Origin: CAJCJE01 sp036494465
GTDB taxonomy: Bacteria > Actinomycetota > Actinomycetes > Mycobacteriales > Pseudonocardiaceae
Direction: 5' to 3'
Assembly (NCBI GenBank): GCA_036494465.1
Contig: DASXOJ010000027.1
Coordinates: forward strand, 1-64,000
Length of the DNA stretch: 64,000 bases
The notes under the pieces are model-generated. The model saw only the letters and a program-made list of their open reading frames with translations. It ran no database searches and had not been told where the DNA came from. Every line of letters starts with the position of its first letter. Positions within the stretch are counted from its first letter, which is position 1. Made by a program: the position numbers and the translations under genes. Below, in pieces: positions 50,772-58,768 of the stretch.

Positions 50772-52526
50772 TCAGCTCACTGCGATGTCGTCCGCGTACA
50801 CGTTGCCCAGTCCGTACCAGCCGTGCACGAACACGGTGACGGTGCCGGAAGAGCCGGTGGTGAACGGGACGCTCACCTGGGTCCAGCCGCTGGAGGAGGT
50901 CCAGGTGCTGGCCGAAGCGCCGCCGCTGACGCCGACGAAGGCGTAGCTGCCCTGCACCCACGCGGTGAGCGTGTGGCCGGCGTTGGCGGACACGGTGATC
51001 GTCTGGTCGCATTCGCCGGTCTGCGACGAGGTCGCGGCCACCTGCAAGGTGTGGCTGCCGGAGTGCGCGGGGCTACCCACGACCGCGCCGCCGGGCTGGC
51101 AGGTCCACGGGCTCAGGCTGCCGCTCTCGAACCCGCCGTTGGTCAGGCCGTTCGGGGGCGGTGGCGTGGATCCGTTGACGGTCAACGTGTACGTCGCCGT
51201 GTGGCTGCCGGAAGTCGCCTTGCCGGTGACCGTGATCGGGTAGCTGCCGGGCGCCGCCGACGACGTGGTGCTGACGGTCAGCTTCGACGAACTGCCCGCG
51301 GTGACCGAGGTCGGGCTCAGCGAGACGGTGACGCCCGCCGGTGCGCCGGTGGCGGCCAGGGCGACCGACTGGGCGGAACCGTTGGTGACCGCGGTGTTGA
51401 TCGTCGAGGTGGTGCCGGAACCCGGGTTCACCGCACCGGAGGACGGGGACAGCGACACGGAGAAGTCGTTCGCGGGCGGCGGTGGCGTGGTGCCGCCGCC
51501 GCTGGTGAACGGCTCGAAGGTGTGGCTGAACTGCCAGGTGCTCTGCTGGATGCCGGAGCAGCTGTCCGAGCCCTTGGTGCCGACGCAGCCGCCGTTGTCG
51601 CGCTGCAACGCCCAGAAGGACAGCGTGCTGATGCCCTTGGACACGGCCCAGTTCTCGATCGTGTTGCCGTCGGCGGTGGTGAACGTTTCCGGTGAGCCGT
51701 AGTCGTCGATGCCGATCATCTCGGTGATGCCGACCATCGCCCACAGTTGGGCCTGCGTCTTGGACGGGTACAGGCCGGCCAGCTGGTTCACCTCGGCGGC
51801 TGCCGCCGCTTCGGTGTCGTTGGCCATTTCGTGGGTGGCGCCGTCGTAGAAGTCGAACGTCATCATGTTCACGACGTCGATGCGCGCGTTGTTGCTGACC
51901 GCGTTCTGCAGGACCGTCATGTCCTGCCCGGACAGGCCGGACGGGGTCGAGGGCAGGGTGTAGGAGAACTGCACGGTGCGGCCGTTGCCTGCGGCCCACT
52001 GTTCGACCTGCGCGATCGCCTTGTTGCGGCGGTCGATGCCCGCGCTGTTGGTCAGCGAGTTGTCCTCGGTGTCCAGGTCGAGCCGGGTGACGTTGTAGGT
52101 GGTGATGACGCTTTCGTAGGCGGCGGCGATGGAGGCGACATTGGTGCAGCTGTCCGCGATCTCGGTGCCGCCGTCGTCGGCGCCGTAGCCACCGAAGGAC
52201 GGGATGACGTCACCGCCGGACGCGCGGATGGTCGCGATGTCGCTGCCGTAGCTGGACGAGGAGATCGCCTGGTTGCCGTTCCAGGTGGGGGTGCAGGATC
52301 CGACGCTGGGCGCCTGGATGAACGCCATGGTCAGGTATTTGGCGCCGGACTGGCTGGACAGGGTGGCCGGGGAATCGCTGTTGTACGCCTCGAAGTAGGG
52401 GGCGAACACGTGGGCCGGGAGGGGAGTTGGCGCCGCTGGGGCGGCACCGGCACCCGTGGCGAGCATGCCTGCGGTGGTGACCGCGGCGGCCAGCACGGAT
52501 GCCATGGCTAACAAGGGTCTTCTCAT
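50772..52526 (-). CDS. secreted GH18 chitinase with Ig-like and carbohydrate-binding domains
   Basis: 584 residues. Signal peptide of about 29 residues (AMASVLAAAVTTAGMLATGAGA). GH18 domain to about 345, with SFGG (VIPSFGGYGADD) and the catalytic RLDLDTEDNS carrying the acid Glu. A Thr/Pro linker leads to an Ig-like domain (about 355-445), a second Pro linker and a C-terminal galactose-binding-like module (NGGFESGSLSPWTCQPGG). The catalytic domain is a paralogue of the next gene's. The promoter contains a DasR-type site. Confidence 0.9.
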   Translation of the reverse strand: MRRPLLAMASVLAAAVTTAGMLATGAGAAPAAPTPLPAHVFAPYFEAYNSDSPATLSSQSGAKYLTMAFIQAPSVGSCTPTWNGNQAISSSSYGSDIATIRASGGDVIPSFGGYGADDGGTEIADSCTNVASIAAAYESVITTYNVTRLDLDTEDNSLTNSAGIDRRNKAIAQVEQWAAGNGRTVQFSYTLPSTPSGLSGQDMTVLQNAVSNNARIDVVNMMTFDFYDGATHEMANDTEAAAAAEVNQLAGLYPSKTQAQLWAMVGITEMIGIDDYGSPETFTTADGNTIENWAVSKGISTLSFWALQRDNGGCVGTKGSDSCSGIQQSTWQFSHTFEPFTSGGGTTPPPPANDFSVSLSPSSGAVNPGSGTTSTINTAVTNGSAQSVALAATGAPAGVTVSLSPTSVTAGSSSKLTVSTTSSAAPGSYPITVTGKATSGSHTATYTLTVNGSTPPPPNGLTNGGFESGSLSPWTCQPGGAVVGSPAHSGSHTLQVAATSSQTGECDQTITVSANAGHTLTAWVQGSYAFVGVSGGASASTWTSSSGWTQVSVPFTTGSSGTVTVFVHGWYGLGNVYADDIAVS

Positions 52527-52562
52527 GAGCGCTCCTGCTCGACGTTAGGCGGGATGCTCACC

Positions 52563-52591
52563 AGAATTGGACTAGACCACGTAATTGTCAA
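52563..52591 (-). promoter_or_regulatory. promoter with DasR-type (dre) operator, multidomain chitinase
   Basis: Minus strand: -35 TTGACA (52591-52586), 17 bases, -10 AATTCT (52568-52563). The spacer carries TGGTCTAGTCCA (52579-52568), one base from the dre core TGGTCTAGACCA bound by the GlcNAc-responsive repressor DasR. The same design stands before the second chitinase. Confidence 0.8.
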
Positions 52592-52605
52592 GGGGGCTAT
52601 CAAAA

Positions 52606-52639
52606 ACGGTAGGGACGACCAGGGGGCCGTCCCTACCGT
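52606..52639 (-). terminator. rho-independent terminator of the single-domain chitinase
   Basis: A perfect 12-base stem (left arm on the plus strand ACGGTAGGGACG, 52606-52617, pairing with 52628-52639), followed on the minus strand by TTTTTG. It starts 6 bases beyond the chitinase stop and ends 15 bases before the next promoter's -35. Confidence 0.9.
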
Positions 52640-52645
52640 CAGTTA

Positions 52646-53683
52646 CTACCAGCGGGAAGTGAACGGCTCGAACGCGTGGCTGAAGAACCAGTCACTCTGC
52701 GCGACGCCCGAGCAGGCGCCCGCGCCCTTCGTGCCGACGCACGTGCCGTTGTCGCGCTCGATCGCCCAGAAGGACAACAGGCTCAGGCCCTTCTGCTGCA
52801 CCCACTTCGCCACGGTCGCCGCGTCGGCGGTGGTGAAGGTTTCGCTGGGGCCGTAGTCGTCGATGCCGACCATCTCGGTGACACCCATCATCGCGTAGAG
52901 CTGCTGGGTGCTCCGGTGCGGGTAGAGCGCCTTCAACTGCGCGACGACGCCGGTCACCGCGCTCTCGGTGTCGGTGGCCATCTCGTGCGGCAGGCCGTCG
53001 TAGTAGTCGAAGGTCATGATGTTCACGACATCGACCCGCGCGTGGTTGGCCACCGCGTTCTGCAGTACGGACAGGCCGTTGGTGGTCAGACCGGTCGGGA
53101 AGGTCGGCAGCGTGTAGGAGAACTGCACGGTGCGGTGGTGGCACGCGGCCCACTGTTCGACCAGGGCGATCGCCTTGTTGCGACGGTCGATGCCCGCCGG
53201 GTTGGTCAGCGACTTGTCTTCGGTGTCCAGGTCGAGCCGGGTGACACCGTAGGTGGTGATCACGTTCTCGTAGGCGGCCGCGATCGCGTTCACGTCGGTG
53301 CAGCTGTCGGCGATCTCGGTGCCGCCGTCGTCGGCCGCGTAGCCGCCGAAGGACGGGATGACGTCGCCGCCGTGCGCCCTGATCTGGGCGATCTGCTTGC
53401 CGTACTGGGCGTAGGCGATCGGCGTCGCCGGCGAGCCGTTCCAGTCGACGGTGCACGAACCCGGCGTCGCGGTTTGCAGGAACGCCATGGTCAGGTACTT
53501 CGAGCCCGACTCGCTCGCGAAGGCAGCGGGGTCGTCGGTGGTGTTGTAGGACTCGAAGTACGGCGCGAAGAGGTGTTGGGGCAGGGCGTGCCCCGAGGGG
53601 GATGCGTTCGCGGTGCCGGTGAGGACGACGCCTGCGGCGGTGATCGCCACGGCTGCCGCGGACAGGATGGGTCTTAATCGCAT
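52646..53683 (-). CDS. secreted GH18 chitinase, single domain
   Basis: 345 residues: signal peptide of about 27 residues (SAAAVAITAAGVVLTGTANA) and one GH18 domain with VIPSFGGYAADD and RLDLDTEDKS. Highly similar over its whole length to the catalytic domain of the neighbouring chitinase, so the pair arose by tandem duplication; this copy lacks the Ig-like and binding domains. Soluble-chain or oligosaccharide preference would be expected (inference). Own DasR-controlled promoter and own terminator. Confidence 0.9.
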   Translation of the reverse strand: MRLRPILSAAAVAITAAGVVLTGTANASPSGHALPQHLFAPYFESYNTTDDPAAFASESGSKYLTMAFLQTATPGSCTVDWNGSPATPIAYAQYGKQIAQIRAHGGDVIPSFGGYAADDGGTEIADSCTDVNAIAAAYENVITTYGVTRLDLDTEDKSLTNPAGIDRRNKAIALVEQWAACHHRTVQFSYTLPTFPTGLTTNGLSVLQNAVANHARVDVVNIMTFDYYDGLPHEMATDTESAVTGVVAQLKALYPHRSTQQLYAMMGVTEMVGIDDYGPSETFTTADAATVAKWVQQKGLSLLSFWAIERDNGTCVGTKGAGACSGVAQSDWFFSHAFEPFTSRW

Positions 53684-53689
53684 GCGTGC

Positions 53690-53719
53690 ACAATTGGACT
53701 AGACCAACATGACTGTCAA
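53690..53719 (-). promoter_or_regulatory. promoter with DasR-type (dre) operator, single-domain chitinase
   Basis: Minus strand: -35 TTGACA (53719-53714), 18 bases, -10 AATTGT (53695-53690). TGGTCTAGTCCA (53706-53695) lies in the spacer. The -10 is only 6 bases from the ATG at 53683, so this transcript is probably leaderless, unlike that of the paralogue. Confidence 0.8.
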
Positions 53720-53870
53720 GAGTCAACGCGCCGTTCACCCGGGCGGCCCAGGCGAATTCTGGGATTTGTCGGCTATTGGTGACGCGGCACTGACCCGGGA
53801 CTGAGATGTCGATGTTTGGCCGATGTCCGCTCTGGGTAAGTACGCCGCGCGGGGACTTGGGGGCCGCGCG

Positions 53871-53910
53871 ATCGAGGTTGTCGGCGAGTGGGTGCGCCGG
53901 CAACCTCGAT
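53871..53910 (-). terminator. hairpin after the ABC operon
   Basis: ATCGAGGTTG (53871-53880) pairs perfectly with CAACCTCGAT (53901-53910), with GGCG/CGCC inside the loop. It begins 5 bases beyond the last ATPase gene. No U-tract. The rest of the gap 53720-53870 holds nothing I can support. Confidence 0.65.
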
Positions 53911-53915
53911 GCGTG

Positions 53916-54551
53916 CTACAGCTCGATGATCCGGTCGCAGCGTTGCGCGAAATCGGGATCGTGGGTGGCGACCAGGACGGTGGTGCCGTGCTCGGCAGTG
54001 CCGAGGATTCGGTCCATGACCAGCGCGCGGTTGTCCGGGTCCTGCTGGGACGTTGGCTCGTCGGCGAGCAGGATGCGCGGGTGCAGTGCGAGCGCGCGAG
54101 CCACCGCCACCCGCTGTTGCTGACCGCCGGAGAGCTGATCGGTGCGACTGTCCGCGTGGCCGCCCAGACCCAGCTCGACCAGCGCGGTGGCCGCCGCCGC
54201 ATTGGCGTCGACCGGGTCGGTGCCCGCGCAGCGCAGCGCGACCGCGACGTTCTCGGCGGCGGTGAGCAGCGAAACCAGGCCGTAGCCCTGCAACACCACC
54301 GCGAGACCGTGCCGGGTCGCCGGTTCGTTGCCGGGCAGCGCCCTGCCGTCCACGAAAACCTGGCCACTGGTGGGTTTGGCCAGTCCGGCGAGGATCGCCA
54401 GCAGCGTCGTCTTGCCGGAGCCGGACGGTCCGACGACCGCGATCCGCTCGCCCGGCCGCACGTCCACGTCGACATCGGCGAGGATGGTCTGACCGGCTCG
54501 GACGTAGCCGATGCCTTCGGCGCGCAACGGCGACAGCGTCTCGGTCGTCAT
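53916..54551 (-). CDS. ABC transporter ATP-binding protein (second ATPase)
   Basis: 211 residues. Walker A GPSGSGKTT, Q-loop VLQGYGLV, signature LSGGQQQRVAVARAL, Walker B ILLADEPT and H-loop ATHD. Belongs to the LolD/MacB-type group that energises FtsX-like permeases. ATG at 54551 overlaps the stop of the preceding ATPase (ATGA). Last gene of the operon. Confidence 0.9.
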   Translation of the reverse strand: MTTETLSPLRAEGIGYVRAGQTILADVDVDVRPGERIAVVGPSGSGKTTLLAILAGLAKPTSGQVFVDGRALPGNEPATRHGLAVVLQGYGLVSLLTAAENVAVALRCAGTDPVDANAAAATALVELGLGGHADSRTDQLSGGQQQRVAVARALALHPRILLADEPTSQQDPDNRALVMDRILGTAEHGTTVLVATHDPDFAQRCDRIIEL

Positions 54552-55363
54552 TCGGCACCCCGCAGTTCCACCGCGTTCTCCTTCACGATCACCTTGGCCA
54601 GCGTGCCGGGCGGCAGCGCGGACATCGCTTCCGGTGGCAGCACCAGGTTGCCATCCCGGCCGATCACCACGTACTGCTCGCCGGCCCGGCCTTCCGCGCC
54701 GACCCGGCCGTCGCGGATGGTGATGGTGCGACCGAGCGCGTCCGCGACGGCGGCGTCGTGGCTGACCGCGACCACCGTGGTGCCCAGTTCGGCGTTGGCG
54801 GTGCGCAGCAGTTCCAGCACGGCGGCCGCCGAGCCGCGGTCGAGCTGGCTGGTCGGTTCGTCGGCGAGCAGCAGCCGGGGCCGGTTGGCCAGCGCCACCG
54901 CGACCGCGAGGCGTTGCTGTTCGCCGCCGGAGAGGCCACCGGCGAGCCTGCGGGCGAGTTTGCCGATGCCCATCGCGTCGAGCAGTTCCTGTGCGCGGGC
55001 GCGATCTCGGTGCGGGCGCTGCGCGAACATCACGTTCTGCAGGGCGCTCGCGTGCGAGAGCAGGTTGGCGGCCGGGTTCTGCAACACCATGCCGACCTCG
55101 CTGGCGCGCAGGTTGGTGACCTCGCGGGGGGCGAGGTCGGTGATCCGGTTCCCGAACACGCTGACCGTGCCCGCCGTCGGCGCGAGCAACCCGCCGAGCA
55201 GCCAGAGCAGCGTGGACTTGCCCGACCCGGACGGACCGAGCAGCGTCACGGTCTCGCGCGGCTGGATGACCAGATCCACCTGGCGCAGCGCGACGATCTC
55301 GGTGTCCGAGGTGCGGTAGATGTGCACCAGGTCCTCGCAGCGGACGGCCATGTCGGTGCTCAC
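54548..55363 (-). CDS. ABC transporter ATP-binding protein (first ATPase)
   Basis: 271 residues from GTG 55363, overlapping the permease stop (GTGA). Walker A GPSGSGKST, Q-loop VLQNPAANLL, signature LSGGEQQRLAVAVAL, Walker B LLLADEPTSQLD, H-loop VSHD. About 60 extra C-terminal residues (EQYVVIGRDGNLVLPPEAMSALPPGTLAKVIV) extend past the normal ATPase end and may be a small regulatory or docking domain. Confidence 0.9.
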   Translation of the reverse strand: MSTDMAVRCEDLVHIYRTSDTEIVALRQVDLVIQPRETVTLLGPSGSGKSTLLWLLGGLLAPTAGTVSVFGNRITDLAPREVTNLRASEVGMVLQNPAANLLSHASALQNVMFAQRPHRDRARAQELLDAMGIGKLARRLAGGLSGGEQQRLAVAVALANRPRLLLADEPTSQLDRGSAAAVLELLRTANAELGTTVVAVSHDAAVADALGRTITIRDGRVGAEGRAGEQYVVIGRDGNLVLPPEAMSALPPGTLAKVIVKENAVELRGAE

Positions 55364-58300
55364 GGGGCGGCCTCCCGCAACTGGTCGGGGCGGACGGCTC
55401 GGATCAGCATCACCGCGCTGGTCACGGCGGCGACGGCGAGCAGGACCACGGCGATGCCGAGGAACGTGGACAGTTGGCCCGCCGACGGGTCGTAGTGCAG
55501 CGGCGCGGCGGAGCCCGGCGGGAGGTTCACGAACTCCGGAATGGACGGCACCGCGAGCACCGTCGCGAGCAGGCCGGCGCCGATGCCGAACAGGGCGCCG
55601 AAGCCGAGCGTCATACCCTGTTCGATGAGCAACCCGTTGCCCAGTGAGCGTTTTCGCGCGCCGGTCGCGACGAGAGCCGCCATTTCGTGGGTGCGTCGCC
55701 GGCCTGCGAGGTGCATGCCGAGCACGGCCCCGCCCGCGGCGAGGATCGCGGCTGCGGCGGCGTCGGCGAGGAACAGGTCCAGCGCGAGCGCGGGTCCCTG
55801 GCGGCTGAAGGTGTCGATGGTGCCGGTCGCGGTACTGGTGGACAGGATCGTGACGCCTGTCGCGCGCAGTTTCGCCGCGAAGTCGGCCGGCGCGGTCGGG
55901 GCCAGCCAGACCTGGGTGTTGATGTCGCCTGCGACTCCGGTGCTGGCCAGTTCGGCATAGTCGCGGTCGACGATCAGGCCGTCGGTGCCCGCACCGGGAA
56001 GGGCGGTGGCCACCGTGACCGGATGCACGTTCAGCGCGATCTTGTCGTCGACGCCGAAGGTCTGCGCGGTGCTCGGGCCACCGGGGCCGAGCACCGACCC
56101 GGTCATGATCGCAGGCAGCACCGCCGGCGTGTCGACCGGTGCGATGGCCGGATTGGCCTGGACGCCGGAGAAGGCCGCCGATTCGGAGAAGTTGTCGACG
56201 AGGCGACCCGGGCCGACGGACAGTTTGCTCGGGTCGTGTGGCCCTCCCGAGGACAGGGCCCAGTGGCCTTTCGTACCGAGCCCGGCGTCGACCGGGTGCC
56301 AGCCGGTGTCGTTCTGCACGGCGATGCCGCTGATCGCGAGCGTGCCCGCGAACGGCTGGTCCATGGTGCTGCTGGAGAAGTTGGTGCTGAGCTGCGGTTC
56401 CAGGTAGAGCTGGCGCAGCGTGCAGGCGCGCGGCGCGCAGTTGGGCAGTTGCCCGGTGAACGTGCCATTCGTGCTGTGCCCGACCGGACCGAGATCGACC
56501 GAGGTGAAGCCGGATGCCTGGTAGCCCTGCACCGCGGCGTAGAGCTCGGCGGCGTCCGCGCCGGTGTCGATCGTCACCTGCGCGGTCACGCTCAGCTGGT
56601 CGCCGGTGAGTGCCACCGGCGCGGGTTCGGGCGGGTCGAGCTGTTTGGTGAGGCTCGCCAGCGAACCCGGTGCGAAGTCGCCGCGCCAGTACGCGACCTT
56701 GGCGAAGCGGTCCGGGTCGACCGCGAGCAGGGTGCGCTGCTCGTTGTCGATGTTCGGATCGGGCTCGTTCTGTTCGTCGACGGCGACCGCGTTGCCGCCG
56801 GACGGGTCGAGCTTGTCCACGATCGTGTTCAACTGCTGCCCGGACGGAACGGACACGGTCAGCACCTGCGCGGCGCCGACCTGGGTCCAGCCGACGTCGT
56901 GGATGTTGCCGACCATCACCGACCAGGCCGCGACGGTGAACGTGACCAGACCGAACGCGGTGGTCAGCGCGATCGTGGTGCGCCCGGCGCCCGGCCGGCG
57001 CGCGACCTGGCGCATGGCCAGGAACCCGCCGAGTCCGCCGTGCCGCGCGGTGCGGGTGAAGAACGCCTTGCTCAACAACGGCAGCGCACGCGAGGTCAGT
57101 AGCGCGATGGTCAACGCGATCAGGCCGGGGGCGAGCAGCGCGAGCGGGTTGTGGTTGGCGTCGCCAAGCACCCCGGACACGAACAGCTCGACGAGCCCGG
57201 CGACGGCGAGCACGGCGACCACCGCGTCCAGCACCCAACCGCGCTTGCGCGGCGCGCTGGACACGTGACTCCACTGCGCCAGCACCGAACGGGACAGCGT
57301 GCGCCGCGCCGCACCCACGGCGGCGAGCGCGCCACCGGCGACCGCGATCCCGGCGGCGGCCCAGCCGAGCCCGACCAGCGGAACCGGCGTGCCGCCGCGC
57401 AGGATCGCCGAGGCGAGTACCCGGGTGGCCAGCCAGCCGACCAGCGCACCGACCGGCAGCGCGATGCCGAGCAGCACGAGCTGTTCGGACAGTCCGAACA
57501 GGACGGTCTGGCGCCTGCTCAGGCCGCGCAGCTTCGCCAGCGCCACTTCGTTGCCGCGTGCCTCGACCGCGTCGGTCACCAACAGGAACAGCAGCAGCCA
57601 GCACAGCACCAGCAGTTGGAGGGTCACCAGGAACACCGGCACCGCGAGTGCCTGCTGGCTGGTCGCCGCCGCGTCCAGCACGGTCGGGATAGTAGTGGTC
57701 ACCTGCGCCGACTCGACGTGCGCGCCGATCTGGCTGGCGAGTGCCTCGATGCCCGTGCGCGCCTGGTAGGTGAGGGTGGCCGGGTTCAGCGGCAGGTCGA
57801 GGACGTCCAGACCTTGGCTGTAGGAGGCCGCCGTGGCGAACGTCGAGTGCGGGGTGAACAGGCCATCGGTGTAGACGGGGCCCTTGCTGATGTCGTTGCC
57901 GCTACCTGCCACCGCGGTGAAGTACGGGCGCGCCGACCAGTACGCGCCGAATGGATCAGGCACGTCGTAGAAGCCGGTGATGGTCAGCGGAACCGCCGCG
58001 CCGCTGTCGGTCTTGAGGCTGTCGTCGAGCTGTTGGCCCAGGCGCAGGCCGAGCGCTCGCTTCAGCGCGGTGCTGACGATGACCTGGCCTGCCGCGCTCG
58101 GGCACTGTCCAGAGGCGATGGTCAGCTGCGCGCAGTCGCCGTCCCGCCAGGTCAGCAACGTCTGAAAGGTCGGGGGTTCGCCGGAGAGGTGGCCGACGAA
58201 CTCGACCGCCCGGATCGGCGCGGCGAATCCGCTCGCCGACGGCGAGGCGGACACCACCGAGTGCACGTCGTCCGCGAGCGTGTCGACCCGGTTGACGTCC

Positions 58301-58521
58301 AGATCCGTCTGGCGCACCACATCGATGACCTGACCGCTCGCCGGCGCGGAGCGCACGGTGTCCTGCAGGATCGACGTGCCCGCCGCGTTGAAGTACACCG
58401 GCCCGACGGTCGCGGCGGCGGTCGCCACCACGGCTACCGCGAGAATCGTCGCGGTCACGCCGCGTCGTCCCCAGATTCCGCGCAGCGCGATACCTAACCA
58501 GGTACGAATAGTTCCCACCAT
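55360..58521 (-). CDS. large FtsX/MacB-type ABC permease
   Basis: 1053 residues from the ATG at 58521. One N-terminal helix (VTATILAVAVVATAAATVGPVYFNAAG), an extracytoplasmic domain, a central helix bundle (VFLVTLQLLVLCWLLLFLLVTDAVEARGNEVALAKLRGLSRRQT), a second large extracytoplasmic domain and a C-terminal FtsX bundle (GAVLGMHLAGRRRTHEMAALVATGARKRSLGNGLLIEQG). Two FtsX units in one chain match the two ATPases downstream. Family members act as mechanotransmitters or export lipids, lipoproteins or peptides. Substrate unknown. Confidence 0.88.
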   Translation of the reverse strand: MVGTIRTWLGIALRGIWGRRGVTATILAVAVVATAAATVGPVYFNAAGTSILQDTVRSAPASGQVIDVVRQTDLDVNRVDTLADDVHSVVSASPSASGFAAPIRAVEFVGHLSGEPPTFQTLLTWRDGDCAQLTIASGQCPSAAGQVIVSTALKRALGLRLGQQLDDSLKTDSGAAVPLTITGFYDVPDPFGAYWSARPYFTAVAGSGNDISKGPVYTDGLFTPHSTFATAASYSQGLDVLDLPLNPATLTYQARTGIEALASQIGAHVESAQVTTTIPTVLDAAATSQQALAVPVFLVTLQLLVLCWLLLFLLVTDAVEARGNEVALAKLRGLSRRQTVLFGLSEQLVLLGIALPVGALVGWLATRVLASAILRGGTPVPLVGLGWAAAGIAVAGGALAAVGAARRTLSRSVLAQWSHVSSAPRKRGWVLDAVVAVLAVAGLVELFVSGVLGDANHNPLALLAPGLIALTIALLTSRALPLLSKAFFTRTARHGGLGGFLAMRQVARRPGAGRTTIALTTAFGLVTFTVAAWSVMVGNIHDVGWTQVGAAQVLTVSVPSGQQLNTIVDKLDPSGGNAVAVDEQNEPDPNIDNEQRTLLAVDPDRFAKVAYWRGDFAPGSLASLTKQLDPPEPAPVALTGDQLSVTAQVTIDTGADAAELYAAVQGYQASGFTSVDLGPVGHSTNGTFTGQLPNCAPRACTLRQLYLEPQLSTNFSSSTMDQPFAGTLAISGIAVQNDTGWHPVDAGLGTKGHWALSSGGPHDPSKLSVGPGRLVDNFSESAAFSGVQANPAIAPVDTPAVLPAIMTGSVLGPGGPSTAQTFGVDDKIALNVHPVTVATALPGAGTDGLIVDRDYAELASTGVAGDINTQVWLAPTAPADFAAKLRATGVTILSTSTATGTIDTFSRQGPALALDLFLADAAAAAILAAGGAVLGMHLAGRRRTHEMAALVATGARKRSLGNGLLIEQGMTLGFGALFGIGAGLLATVLAVPSIPEFVNLPPGSAAPLHYDPSAGQLSTFLGIAVVLLAVAAVTSAVMLIRAVRPDQLREAAP

Positions 58522-58651
58522 CCCCCATCGCAGTCTGTTGGTGATTCTGCGACACAACGGGTCCCGAGCGCCAGGAAAATCGGCTGCGTTGACCAAATCG
58601 TCCTGCTACGGTGCGCGATTGGCTGTCCGAAATCACGGAAAGGAACGGCGA

Positions 58652-58768
58652 ATGCGCCAGGAGTTGCGGTCCACCCCAGAAACCCGTTGCCGGATTACTG
58701 ATTTGGGGACGATCTCACTCCATGCCGACCGTGAACATCGGAATATTGGCACATGTCGACGCAGGTAA
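58652..58768 (+). CDS. candidate 38-codon leader ORF overlapping the second tet gene
   Basis: ATG at 58652 preceded by AAAGGAA (58639-58645) opens 38 codons (MRQELRSTPETRCRITDLGT at the start) that end at 58768, 47 bases inside the tet gene, which is read in the next frame. The layout equals that of the leader at 8956. Similarity between the two peptides is strongest where they overlap the conserved tet sequence, so peptide-level conservation upstream is weak. Expression is not proven. Confidence 0.4.
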   Translation: MRQELRSTPETRCRITDLGTISLHADREHRNIGTCRRR

